From positions 1 to 32,214 of the forward strand of contig JAAFHV010000090.1 in NCBI GenBank assembly GCA_013297655.1: 32,214 nt of DNA. Direction: 5' to 3'. Below the pieces are notes generated by a model. That model saw only the letters and a list, made by a program, of their open reading frames with translations, ran no database searches and was not told the DNA's origin. Positions 16,794-24,533 of the stretch are shown piece by piece; position 1 is the stretch's first letter, and every line of letters starts with the position of its first letter. Position numbers and translations under genes: made by a program. The stretch is from Myxococcales bacterium. GTDB taxonomy: Bacteria > Myxococcota_A > Polyangia > Polyangiales > Polyangiaceae.

Positions 16794-19370
16794 TCAAATG
16801 CCTCCCTCGAGCCCGATGCTCGGAATCGTAACGGGACCAATGTAGGTGGCCGTGCAGCCGGCGAGTGTACAGTTTTGTGCGATCGACTCTTTCGTCAACG
16901 TGGCATTGAGCCACTCGGCGACGACCGAGAGCCACGCCGTCTTCCCGATGTTCCAGCGCTTCTCGAGGCGAAGGTCGACGCGGAAAAACGCGGGGAGCCG
17001 CGAAGTGGAAGGCGCGCTCGGATCGGTGGCCTGCGGTACGCCGGTGTAAAACACGACCCTCGTGCCGGCGCGCCAGTTGCGGCCGAGATCGAACGCGAGG
17101 GCGACGTTGAGCACGTGGGTGCGGTCGAACGTGGCGGTGTACTCCCGATTCTCGAACGTGCGCGTCGAGCGCGAGAGCGTATACGAGAAGAACCCTCCCA
17201 CCCGGCTCGTGAGGCGCTTCTTGAGGAACAGCTCCATTCCATACGAGCGGCCACGGGTGCGCACCTCGAGCGCGCTCACCGCGAGCGAATTGCCCGACGT
17301 CTCGCTCCCCTGCCCGCCGCCTCCGGAGCGATCGGTGCCTATCGTTCCTTGCGGAAAGCGGGCGCCACACGTGCCGCCGCCGCCACCTCCACCACCCCCC
17401 GCGCCTCGGTCGCCGGCGAGGGTGCCTCGCGGGAACGCACCGGGGGGGCAGCTCGGGGGCTGCGGAGCGGTCGCGCCGAGGGGATCGCTCATGTCGAAGA
17501 AGCCGTTGTGAAAGAGGGTCGCCGTGACGGTGGTGTCGGTCATGACGGCGAGCTCCAGCCCGAGGCTCTGCTGAACGGCCTTTTGAAGACCTCCGCGGAT
17601 GCCTCCCGGCGTGAAGCCCGGCACCGGGACGACGAACGCCGGCGCTTGGTGGGCGAGCCCGGCGGCGGCGAGCACGGAGACCCTGTCGCTCACCTTCGTG
17701 CGCGTCGCGAGGCGAGGATCGATCCCCACCGCGGTGGCGCCCTGCGACGCGAAGAGATCCGCGCGAATGCCGGGCACGACCTCGAAGCGCGGCGACGGAG
17801 TGAGCACCACGTCGGCCCGCGCGCCGAGCACGAAGTCCGCGCGCGAAGGGAAGAGCGAGAGGAGGGTAGAGCCGGAGGGGCCGAGATCGGCTTGCCCGGT
17901 CTGCACGTCGTAGCTGTCGATCTGCGCGTCCGAGCCTGCACGAAGGAGCATCTCCGGCGACAGCCGATATTCCATGTCGGTGCGGGTACCAATCAGCCGA
18001 TCGCGCGTATTTCGTTCTTGGCTGATGCGCGACTTGTCGATCCCGAGGGTAAACGCCGATCGCAGGCGGCCGCGGTTTCCGATGCGGTGATCGTAGCGAA
18101 AATCGAGGCGATGAAACTCCGCGCCGAAGAGGGTGAGCGGCTCGTCCACCCCCTCGATCGTTTGCCCGAGGAAGTCGTACGAGCCCATCGCGAACACCGA
18201 AATACGGTCGTCGGGAGTGAGGTCGAAGGTGGCCCTTCCTTGGTAATCCCAATAGTCGAGGATCGTCGACGGCGAGAAGAGCGAGAAGAGCGCGCCGGTG
18301 TACGAGTATCGCCCGCCGACCGCGACCGAGCCGCGACCGTCGGCGAAGGGGGTCTCCGCGAACGCGCCCACGTCGAAGAGGCGAAGATTGAACTCGCCGT
18401 GCGGCCGCTCGAGCGGATCTTGCATTTCGCCCGCGACGATGCCGCCCGCGAACCGACCGAAGCGCGCGGGATACCCGCCGGGGTAGAGATCGACCTGCTT
18501 CACGAGCGCGGGGTGAATGACCGACGGCCCCGCCCCCACGTGGAAGAGCACCGGCACGCGGAGGCCGTCGAGGAAATAACCTACGTTGCCGGGAGGCGCG
18601 CCGCGAATGAAGAAGTAAGGCAAACCCGAGACGATCGGCGTCACACCAGGCATGATCTCGACCGCGCGAAACGGATCGCCGAACGTGCCCGGCACCTGCC
18701 GAACCTCGGCCCGCGAGAGAGAAGCGGTGCGCCCTGCTTCGGCGCGCAGGCCTCGCACGTCGACCTGCTCGATGACCATCGGCGGCAGGCCCTTCGGAAG
18801 CGGCGGGGCGAGCGCGACCCGCGGCGGCGGCGGAGGTGGCGGCGGCTCGCGAAAGACGATCTCGATCCGAATCTTCGCGACGATGGGCACGCCGTTTCGG
18901 GTCGCCGGCTCGTAGACGAACGTCTTCACCTTCTCGGCCGCGACGTCGCTGAAAGGCTTATTTTCCTCGGTCGGCGTGGCCTCGCGCACCGTGCCGTCCT
19001 TCGCGACGACGACCGTGAGCGCCACCGTCGCGTCGCCCTTCGCGCCCTCGGGATACGGCACGTCCGGCGCCGTCACGAGCTTGGGGACCACCACGCCGGG
19101 AGGGGGCGCCGACGGCGCGGCGCTCGATCCGGCAGGTGGAGCGGACCCACTCGGCGCGGGCGCGACTCCAGAGCCGCTCGGCGCCGGCGCGACACCAGGA
19201 GCGCTCGTGGGCGCGAGGCCAGAAGCACTCGGCGCGGGCGCGACTCCAGAGCCGCTCGGCGCCGGCTGCGCGAGGGCCACTCGCGACGCCAACAGCCAGG
19301 CCACCACGAGCAGCGCGAGCGCCCCGACGACCGTGGCCCGCGACTCCGCGAACGGGATGGGCAGCGTCAT
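16794..19370 (-). CDS. Outer-membrane receptor with N-terminal TonB-C-like domain
   Basis: An 858-residue protein. Order: signal peptide (residues 1-35, cut after VALA), a Pro/Ala/Gly/Ser repeat linker (36-92, APSGSGVAP-type units), a TonB C-terminal-like domain (about 93-174, with VPYPEGAKGDATVALTVVV and KVKTFVYEPATRNGVPI), poly-Pro (176-183), a receptor plug (about 198-315, with FFIRGAPPGNVGYFLDGLRV and VDLYPGGYPARFGRFAGG), then a beta-barrel (about 320-858) with alternating strands and an insert containing a run of nine Gly. The barrel ends in a short AEWLNA and PSIGLEGGI segment. TonB-dependent receptors import scarce ligands; a TonB domain normally sits on the inner-membrane energiser, so its presence in the receptor is unusual. 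The ATG at 19370 gives a normal signal peptide. It is followed by a lipoprotein gene. Confidence 0.9.
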   Translation of the reverse strand: MTLPIPFAESRATVVGALALLVVAWLLASRVALAQPAPSGSGVAPAPSASGLAPTSAPGVAPAPSGSGVAPAPSGSAPPAGSSAAPSAPPPGVVVPKLVTAPDVPYPEGAKGDATVALTVVVAKDGTVREATPTEENKPFSDVAAEKVKTFVYEPATRNGVPIVAKIRIEIVFREPPPPPPPPRVALAPPLPKGLPPMVIEQVDVRGLRAEAGRTASLSRAEVRQVPGTFGDPFRAVEIMPGVTPIVSGLPYFFIRGAPPGNVGYFLDGLRVPVLFHVGAGPSVIHPALVKQVDLYPGGYPARFGRFAGGIVAGEMQDPLERPHGEFNLRLFDVGAFAETPFADGRGSVAVGGRYSYTGALFSLFSPSTILDYWDYQGRATFDLTPDDRISVFAMGSYDFLGQTIEGVDEPLTLFGAEFHRLDFRYDHRIGNRGRLRSAFTLGIDKSRISQERNTRDRLIGTRTDMEYRLSPEMLLRAGSDAQIDSYDVQTGQADLGPSGSTLLSLFPSRADFVLGARADVVLTPSPRFEVVPGIRADLFASQGATAVGIDPRLATRTKVSDRVSVLAAAGLAHQAPAFVVPVPGFTPGGIRGGLQKAVQQSLGLELAVMTDTTVTATLFHNGFFDMSDPLGATAPQPPSCPPGAFPRGTLAGDRGAGGGGGGGGGTCGARFPQGTIGTDRSGGGGQGSETSGNSLAVSALEVRTRGRSYGMELFLKKRLTSRVGGFFSYTLSRSTRTFENREYTATFDRTHVLNVALAFDLGRNWRAGTRVVFYTGVPQATDPSAPSTSRLPAFFRVDLRLEKRWNIGKTAWLSVVAEWLNATLTKESIAQNCTLAGCTATYIGPVTIPSIGLEGGI

Positions 19371-19415
19371 CGGGGAGCGTCGATAGCGCGATTTCCCTGC
19401 AAGATCACGCACATG

Positions 19416-19431
19416 CTTACGAAACAGTAAG
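19416..19431. promoter_or_regulatory. Inverted repeat before the receptor gene
   Basis: CTTAC, six bases and GTAAG form a perfect inverted repeat 46-61 bp upstream of the receptor start. It does not match a Fur or Zur consensus. It may be an operator for the receptor-lipoprotein unit; the short arms make this weak. Confidence 0.25.
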
Positions 19432-19647
19432 ACCTGCTCTCCGCACCAATCCACCTCACCGCTTGGCCGCGTGTCGCGTCTTCCTTCAATCGCGGCGAGG
19501 ATCGGCGGCGATGGCGCCGGCCTCGACAGAGAGCGAGCGCGGAAATCATGCCCATTCGTGCGATCGCCCCGGCCGCGCCGCAGACCCGCGCTGGCGCCTC
19601 GGGCGACACCCAAATGAGCTTCGGCGAGGCCGCCGCTCGTCTCGCGT

Positions 19648-20040
19648 TCAGGCGGCGCGACGGAGCCACAAGAGCCACACGGCGACCGCGACGATACCGA
19701 GCCAGGTCACGGCGGTGCCCATGAAGCGGAACACGTTCGGCGCGCGGCGAGGCATCCCGATCGCGTGCGCGACACGCGCGGTGAAGAGGAGCCCGCCCGC
19801 GACGTGGAGCCAAAGGCTAGGCCCACCGCACAGCTCGGCGAGCAGCAGCATCACGATCGCGAGCGGCACGAACTCGGCGTTGTTGGCGTGGGCGCGCACC
19901 GCGACGAGGAGCTCCTTCGACTCACCAGTGCCGAGGCCGACGTTCTCGCGACGGCGGAGGGTAGACACACGGTTCGCGAGGAACACGTTGAGCATCGCGT
20001 TTAGCGCGCCGTAGAGCGCCGTCACCTGGGGAGTAGGCAT
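19648..20040 (-). CDS. MAPEG family membrane protein
   Basis: A 130-residue integral membrane protein with four helices. Seen: TALYGALNAMLNVFLANRVSTLR, the loop RRRENVGLGTG, the family motif VRAHANNAEFVPLAIVMLLLAEL (its R-x-x-x-N-x-x-E core), and VAGGLLFTARVAHAIGM. MAPEG proteins include microsomal glutathione transferases and leukotriene synthases; bacterial members of the YecN type often act as glutathione-linked or are uncharacterised. The ATG at 20040 begins directly at the first helix. It stands alone between receptor and esterase genes, on the same strand as both. Family is firm, activity not known. Confidence 0.92.
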   Translation of the reverse strand: MPTPQVTALYGALNAMLNVFLANRVSTLRRRENVGLGTGESKELLVAVRAHANNAEFVPLAIVMLLLAELCGGPSLWLHVAGGLLFTARVAHAIGMPRRAPNVFRFMGTAVTWLGIVAVAVWLLWLRRAA

Positions 20041-20129
20041 CGCTCATTATCACCGAGGCGCGGCCGCGACGGCGAACGAACACTTGGCTTCGCTTGCCGG
20101 CAGGCTCGCGGTCCACGCGACTTCGCAGC

Positions 20130-21029
20130 CTACGGTGAGCTCGAGGCGCGCAAATCGTCGAACTGGGTGCGCACCTGGGCCGGGGTAATCGAGTGTCCGC
20201 CCGGGTGCTCGCGGAGCGTGAACACGTGCCCCCTGTTCTGAAAATCGGTGCGATCTTGGTAGGTGACGGAGATGGGATTCTGGTCTTGTGCGCCGTGCAC
20301 GTGGCTCACCGGGATCTTCCACGCCGCGCTCGCCGGCGACGCCCCGTTTTGGCGCGCGAACGAAGCATTGGCGCCCCCCATCGCGAGCCCGGAGAAACGA
20401 GTCGAGGCTCCGAGGCCGAGCAAATATCCGTAAAACGTGCCCGCGGAGAAGCCCCAGAGCATGTGCTTCTTGGGAAACACATTGTAGCAGTCGTCCACGT
20501 CCGTCATGATCGCGAGCACCTTTTGGAGGTCCGCGGTGGCCCAGTTTCCGGCGTCCGCGTTTCCGTTGGTGGCGGCGCGCGAGCCCTTGGGGGCAATGAG
20601 CACGAGGCCCTCTTGGTCGGCGATCGGCTTCCAAAGCGCGTTGAGCTCGGGCACGCCATTGGAGTCTTGTCCGTGCATGAGGATCACCACCGCGTGCCCC
20701 ACCGCCGGATCGTAATTCGCGGGGGCGTAGACACTAAACGATAGCCCCCCCGCCTGCTGCAACGACGTGAGCCCTGTTTTGTGCGCTTGGTATTTGCAGC
20801 CCGGTTTGTTGGGCCCGGTGGGAGCGCCTCCGTCGCCAGAAGCAGCACCTCCATCGCGCGGCGCGGGAGACGCGGCGTCGCCCCCCGCCGGGACGGGTGA
20901 AGGCGCGCCGTCGGCGAGTGTGCCTCCGTCGGCGGCCGGGCTCGTCGGATCGAGCGGAGAGGCGGTGTCCGAGCACGCCATCAGACACGGCACGAACATC
21001 ACCACCCACGCCGATCGCCGAAGCATCAT
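20130..21029 (-). CDS. Lipoprotein alpha/beta-hydrolase (PHB-depolymerase/CE1-like esterase)
   Basis: A 299-residue lipoprotein. The signal sequence ends VPCLMACS (lipid Cys 19), then a Gly/Ala/Asp/Pro linker to about residue 75. The catalytic domain has the oxyanion stretch VVILMHGQD (about 114-122), the nucleophile elbow GFSAG (Ser195), HGAQDQNP with Asp249 and GGHS with His279, giving a full Ser-Asp-His triad. The layout resembles feruloyl esterase/PHB depolymerase-type secreted esterases (LpqC group). Substrate is not known; polymer or ester breakdown outside the cell is inferred. Two adjacent ATGs (21029 and 21026) follow GGAGG; the spacing favours the second, but the difference is one residue. 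A repeat copy lies 12 bp upstream. Confidence 0.9.
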   Translation of the reverse strand: MMLRRSAWVVMFVPCLMACSDTASPLDPTSPAADGGTLADGAPSPVPAGGDAASPAPRDGGAASGDGGAPTGPNKPGCKYQAHKTGLTSLQQAGGLSFSVYAPANYDPAVGHAVVILMHGQDSNGVPELNALWKPIADQEGLVLIAPKGSRAATNGNADAGNWATADLQKVLAIMTDVDDCYNVFPKKHMLWGFSAGTFYGYLLGLGASTRFSGLAMGGANASFARQNGASPASAAWKIPVSHVHGAQDQNPISVTYQDRTDFQNRGHVFTLREHPGGHSITPAQVRTQFDDLRASSSP

Positions 21030-21040
21030 GCCTCCAAATT

Positions 21041-21089
21041 AGCACCTCACGTCGCTCCGGAGGCGCGAGCCTCACGTCGCTCTGGAGGC
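21041..21089 (+). repeat. Dispersed intergenic repeat, two tandem copies
   Basis: Two tandem 24-25 bp units (21041-21064 and 21065-21089), each with the core CTCACGTCGCTC followed by [CT]GGAGGC. At the junction GAGGC-GCGA-GCCTC forms a 5-bp stem with a GNRA-type loop. The same unit appears at 23098-23131 and, inverted, at 24456-24486. All lie between genes. Confidence 0.8.
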
Positions 21090-21201
21090 GATCGGTGACG
21101 GTAGGGTCACGACGCGATTCGCAGGTCAGTTCAGCCGAATTCGCGCGGTCGAAGGAGGCACGAGCGACACCCCATGTGCCATCCTTCGTCCCGCTCTCGG
21201 G

Positions 21202-22233
21202 TCACGCGCGCGTTCGTCGCTTCGTGATCGCGGCGGCGACGAGCCCGAGCCAGAGGCCAATGCCGAGGACGGAGCTCGTGCCGTCGCCAGGCGCGCCCGG
21301 AGCGGCGGAGCAGCCGCTCGACGACGAGACCTCCCCCGTCTCGGGATACGGCTCGATGCCTGGCAAATCGTTGCCGACGCCGACAGGACCCGACGTGGTG
21401 GAGCCGGTGGGAGCCGGCGCGATGGGCACCGCGCCGCACGACAGGTCGACGTCGACGGTGTTCGAGTCGAAAGAGCGTTCGCCATCGCCCACGAGATACC
21501 CGCGGAGCAGCACGCGGTGACGCCCCGGGGTGAGGCCGACGGCGCCGCCACTGACCTTTCCGCACGCAGCATAGACGAGATCTTTGCCAATCCCGCGCCA
21601 GCTCCCCGCGCGATGCACCTGCATCGTCGCGTTCGAGCTCGCCGTCCAGCGCTTGCCATCGACGTAGGTCTCGTAACGGAAGAGCGGGCCCCAAGCCGCG
21701 CTCGCGGGCGAGAGCGCTATCTCGATCTCGGCCTGCGCAGCCGAGATTCGCTCCGAGCACGAAGCCCCGGAGCCGACCTCGAGCGATTGCACCCCGAGGT
21801 TGCGGAGGCGAAGCGAGCCGAGCGCGGTCGGCTTCGGTTGCGACGCCCCGACCGTAAAGCTCGACGTCGCCGCCTGACCGCCGGATCGGCACGTCGATCC
21901 GACCGTCACCTCGTAGGTTGCGCCCTCTTCCAGGCCTCCCGTCGGCGCCAGGATCTGCCTCTGCGCGCCCGCGTCGACGACGGTGAACGGCACGACCTCT
22001 GGCGCGCCTGCGACCGTCTTCACGAGGGCGATGGGGGCCTCTTCGCCATTGTCGAACCCAGTGAACACGGTGATGCCGGCCGCGTTGGCGGGCACCGTGG
22101 TCCCCGTTTGGGGAAGCAGGTAAGCCGTAGCTCCGAAGCAGACCGGAGCCGAGCAGGCCGAGGCGCGATCCTCTAGCGCGAGCACGGTTCCGGAGGCGAT
22201 CACGGCGGCCAGCACGAGGGAAATGGTTTTCAT
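21202..22233 (-). CDS. Secreted protein with MYXO-CTERM sorting tail
   Basis: A 343-residue protein. It starts with a signal peptide (MKTISLVLAAVIASGTVLA, cut near residue 25). The middle consists of two Ig-like or fibronectin-like strand-rich regions: about 30-130, with APIALVKTVAGAPEVVPFTV and EEGATYEVTVGSTC, and about 135-265, ending RHRVLLRGYLVGDG. A Ser/Gly/Pro linker follows. The C-terminus has SSGCSAAPG, then a hydrophobic span GIGLWLGLVAAA and KRRTRA: this is the MYXO-CTERM pattern (invariant Cys, membrane segment, Arg cluster) recognised by myxosortase, leading to surface anchoring in Myxococcota. The ATG at 22233 starts the signal peptide. It is divergent from the Gly/Met/Pro-rich gene. 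Function beyond surface location unknown. Confidence 0.87.
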   Translation of the reverse strand: MKTISLVLAAVIASGTVLALEDRASACSAPVCFGATAYLLPQTGTTVPANAAGITVFTGFDNGEEAPIALVKTVAGAPEVVPFTVVDAGAQRQILAPTGGLEEGATYEVTVGSTCRSGGQAATSSFTVGASQPKPTALGSLRLRNLGVQSLEVGSGASCSERISAAQAEIEIALSPASAAWGPLFRYETYVDGKRWTASSNATMQVHRAGSWRGIGKDLVYAACGKVSGGAVGLTPGRHRVLLRGYLVGDGERSFDSNTVDVDLSCGAVPIAPAPTGSTTSGPVGVGNDLPGIEPYPETGEVSSSSGCSAAPGAPGDGTSSVLGIGLWLGLVAAAITKRRTRA

Positions 22234-22499
22234 CGTGAGGATGCCTTTGCAGCCCCCGTACCGCGCGCGAGAGCCAAATTCCCCTGCCGCGCGCGATCGC
22301 GGTGTGTCACGTGTGCCAGAGCACGACCGCGCCAGCATAACCGCACACGCGCGGGATTCGGCAATCGTCGAGTGCCCGAATGAGCCTATCTCGCCTCTCG
22401 CCTTGCGCCTCTCGAGCCGATGCGCGCTTTCCCGGGCGACGCCGAACGCGTACGACGGGGCGCTCCGTTCCGGATAAGCTCGCCGGCGGAGGTCTTCGT

Positions 22500-23099
22500 A
22501 TGGGCGCAATGGACTGGCTAAAAGGCATCATGGGACCGTCGGCGCAGTTTCCTGGCCAGCAGGCTCCGGGGATGGGCGGCTCGCCGCTCGGAGGTCTCGC
22601 CGGCATGGCTGGGGCCGCGCTCGGGAGCCCGCTCGGCAATCCGCTCGGCGGCATGGGCGGCATGGGCGGCGCGGCTCCTTTCGGCGGCGCGCCTCCCTTC
22701 GGCGGCGCGCCCGGCGGAGATCCCTACGGCGGCGGCATGGGTGGTCCTCCGATGGGCGGCGCTCCCCCGATGGGCGCGCCCGGCGGTTACGTGCCCCCGG
22801 GGGACGCCTTCGCGTCGAACGCGGGATACGGCGGCGGCATGGCCCCGATGGGCGCTCCCCCTGGAAATCCCTATGCATCGGCGCCCGGAATGGCCGGCGG
22901 CACCGGCCGCGAAGCCGCGCTCGAGGCGCAAGTGGCCGAGCTTCGTCACGACGTGGAGGCGCTCGCGCTGTTCTCGCGCACGCTCCTCACGGTGATGCTC
23001 GAGCGCAAGATCCTCTCCGTGGACCAGTTCCAAGAGTCGAAAAACAAGATCGACATGCTCGACGGCAAGCTCGACGATCGGGTAGCGAAGGGCGCGTGA
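22500..23099 (+). CDS. Gly/Met/Pro-rich protein with C-terminal helix
   Basis: A 199-residue protein. After MGAMDWLKGIMG, residues about 20-135 are low complexity, built from GG-M, GGAP and PMGAP units. The C-terminal 60 residues are helical and charged (EAALEAQVAELRHDVEALAL, then RKILSVDQFQESKNKIDMLDG), likely a coiled coil with a short SHOCT-like end. No signal peptide is present, so it is cytoplasmic. I do not recognise the family; such proteins occur in myxobacteria without a known role. The ATG at 22500 is chosen because GGAGG lies seven bases upstream, rather than the one at 22380. Its stop codon abuts the repeat at 23098. Confidence 0.8.
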   Translation: MGAMDWLKGIMGPSAQFPGQQAPGMGGSPLGGLAGMAGAALGSPLGNPLGGMGGMGGAAPFGGAPPFGGAPGGDPYGGGMGGPPMGGAPPMGAPGGYVPPGDAFASNAGYGGGMAPMGAPPGNPYASAPGMAGGTGREAALEAQVAELRHDVEALALFSRTLLTVMLERKILSVDQFQESKNKIDMLDGKLDDRVAKGA

Positions 23100-23131
23100 G
23101 CCTCGCGTCGCTCTGGAGGCGCGAGCCTCGT
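23098..23131 (+). repeat. Dispersed intergenic repeat, left arm
   Basis: One full unit plus half a second one, starting within the stop codon of the preceding gene. Positions 23101-23131 are an exact 31-bp reverse complement of 24456-24486. Contains the stem GAGGC-GCGA-GCCTC at 23116-23129. It is 22 bp upstream of the acyltransferase start. Confidence 0.88.
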
Positions 23132-23153
23132 GGCATGACCTCGGTGAAGCGCC

Positions 23154-24407
23154 ATGGCCGACACACGCCTTAAACGTGTGCTCGCGGCGTTCGCTCCGCG
23201 TCCACACCTCGTCGCGCTGGTTCGCCCGGAGCGATCGCGTCTCGGCCCCGTCGACGGCCTCCGCGCGATCGCGATCCTGTGGGTGATCGCATTTCACGGA
23301 GGCGTGTACTCGGTGGGCGTGCTGCCCCCCGCGGAGTACGTTCGCCTTCTCTTTTCCCCGTGGATGCTCCCCTCGTGGCGCGGCGCTTTCGGGGTCGACC
23401 TCTTCTTCGTGCTCTCCGGTTTCCTCATCGCCGGCATGCTGGTGCGCGAGCGCGAAGAGACGGGCGGGGTGCGCCTCGGGCTCTTTTACCTGCGCCGCTT
23501 GATGCGACTCTTTCCTGCCCTCGCGGTCTCGCTCGCAGGGTATCTCTGGCTCGTCCCGCAGACGGGCGAGATGGCGTGGGCGGTGCTCCTCTACGTGGGA
23601 AACTTCGTGCCCGTCGCGCGCGCGTGCATGCCGTGGACGTGGTCCTTGGCGATCGAGGAGCAGTTTTACCTCGTCGCGCCGTGGCTGCTCGCCGCGACCG
23701 CGAGGGCACGTCCTTCGGCGCGGGTGCCGATCGTGGTCGCCCTCGCCGCGATCCTCGCCACTCTTGGCGCGGTGATCGCGCACCAAAAGGGGTACTTCCC
23801 GTTCGATGTCGAGATCGTGCCGAATCGCCCGGCCGAGCGCTGGAATGCCGCTTTCGACGATCTTTATACGAAACCTTGGATGCGCGCGGGGCCGCTCTTG
23901 GCCGGCATCTGCGCGGCGTTCGTCTACCGATCGGAGACCGCGATGGTGCGCCTCGCCCGCGCACGGTGGGGTGCGCCGGTGGGCCTCGTCGCCGCGCTCG
24001 CGCTCGCGTGTGTGGCGATGCACTGGCCCTGGTGGAGCGGGTTGCCGCGCGTCGTGGGCCTCGCGTACATCGGTGTATTCCGCACGGTCTTCGGGGCCGC
24101 GGTCGCGTATCTCTTGCTCTTCGTGCTCTCGGAGCACCCCCTCGGCAAGAAGCTCGGGCGCGCGCTCGCGTGGCGGGGGCTCTACCCAGTAGCGCAGCTC
24201 TCTTATGCGGCATACCTCGTGAACCCGGTCGTGGCGCTCGTGGTCCGCGCCAAGCTTGGCCCCGCCGCGTTCGACGGCCGCCTCGGCATGCCGTCCCTCT
24301 TCGTCATCGATCTGGCGATCACCCTCGCTGTCGCCCTCGTGATCCACGTGCTCGTGGAGAAGCCCTTCATGCAGCTCCGGCCGAGCGCCAAGACGGCGAA
24401 GGCATAG
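23154..24407 (+). CDS. OafA/YrhL-type membrane acyltransferase
   Basis: A 417-residue inner-membrane enzyme of the acyltransferase-3 family, which transfers acyl groups (often acetyl) to sugars of surface polysaccharides or other extracytoplasmic targets. Seen: the first-helix motif VDGLRAIAILWVIAFHGG with the conserved His, VDLFFVLSGFLIAGMLVRE, LRRLMRLFPALAVSLAGY, the WSLAIEEQFYLVAPWLL block, and further helices to the C-terminus, about ten in all. A C-terminal periplasmic SGNH domain is absent, so this is the short form. The start ATG at 23154 has GGTGAAG upstream. The gene is bracketed by 31-bp perfect inverted repeats (23101-23131 and 24456-24486). Family is firm, substrate unknown. Confidence 0.95.
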   Translation: MADTRLKRVLAAFAPRPHLVALVRPERSRLGPVDGLRAIAILWVIAFHGGVYSVGVLPPAEYVRLLFSPWMLPSWRGAFGVDLFFVLSGFLIAGMLVREREETGGVRLGLFYLRRLMRLFPALAVSLAGYLWLVPQTGEMAWAVLLYVGNFVPVARACMPWTWSLAIEEQFYLVAPWLLAATARARPSARVPIVVALAAILATLGAVIAHQKGYFPFDVEIVPNRPAERWNAAFDDLYTKPWMRAGPLLAGICAAFVYRSETAMVRLARARWGAPVGLVAALALACVAMHWPWWSGLPRVVGLAYIGVFRTVFGAAVAYLLLFVLSEHPLGKKLGRALAWRGLYPVAQLSYAAYLVNPVVALVVRAKLGPAAFDGRLGMPSLFVIDLAITLAVALVIHVLVEKPFMQLRPSAKTAKA

Positions 24408-24455
24408 ACATCTCGCCAGTCACGCGCCGCGCGAACGCCGATCGAGAAAACGCGA

Positions 24456-24486
24456 ACGAGGCTCGCGCCTCCAGAGCGACGCGAGG
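24456..24486 (-). repeat. Dispersed intergenic repeat, right arm (inverted)
   Basis: Exact reverse complement of 23101-23131. It lies between the convergent acyltransferase and START-domain genes, 49 bp after one stop and 48 bp before the other, and can fold into the same GAGGC-GCGA-GCCTC-type stem. It may therefore act as a shared terminator-like structure. Confidence 0.88.
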
Positions 24487-24533
24487 GTACCGAGCCGAAG
24501 CCCGATATCCTCGCTCCGCCCCCGGTGACCCTT

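Noticed and set aside
16782-19430. Long plus-strand open frame opposite the receptor
   Set aside because: An Arg/Glu/His-rich shadow of the GC-rich receptor gene with no recognisable domain; the minus strand has signal peptide, plug and barrel.
22518-24347. Long minus-strand open frame opposite the Gly-rich protein and acyltransferase
   Set aside because: It crosses two clear plus-strand genes, has a biased His/Arg/Glu composition and no domain.
23101-24486. Transposon bounded by terminal inverted repeats
   Set aside because: No transposase inside and no target-site duplication outside; a third related copy at 21041 fits a dispersed repeat better.
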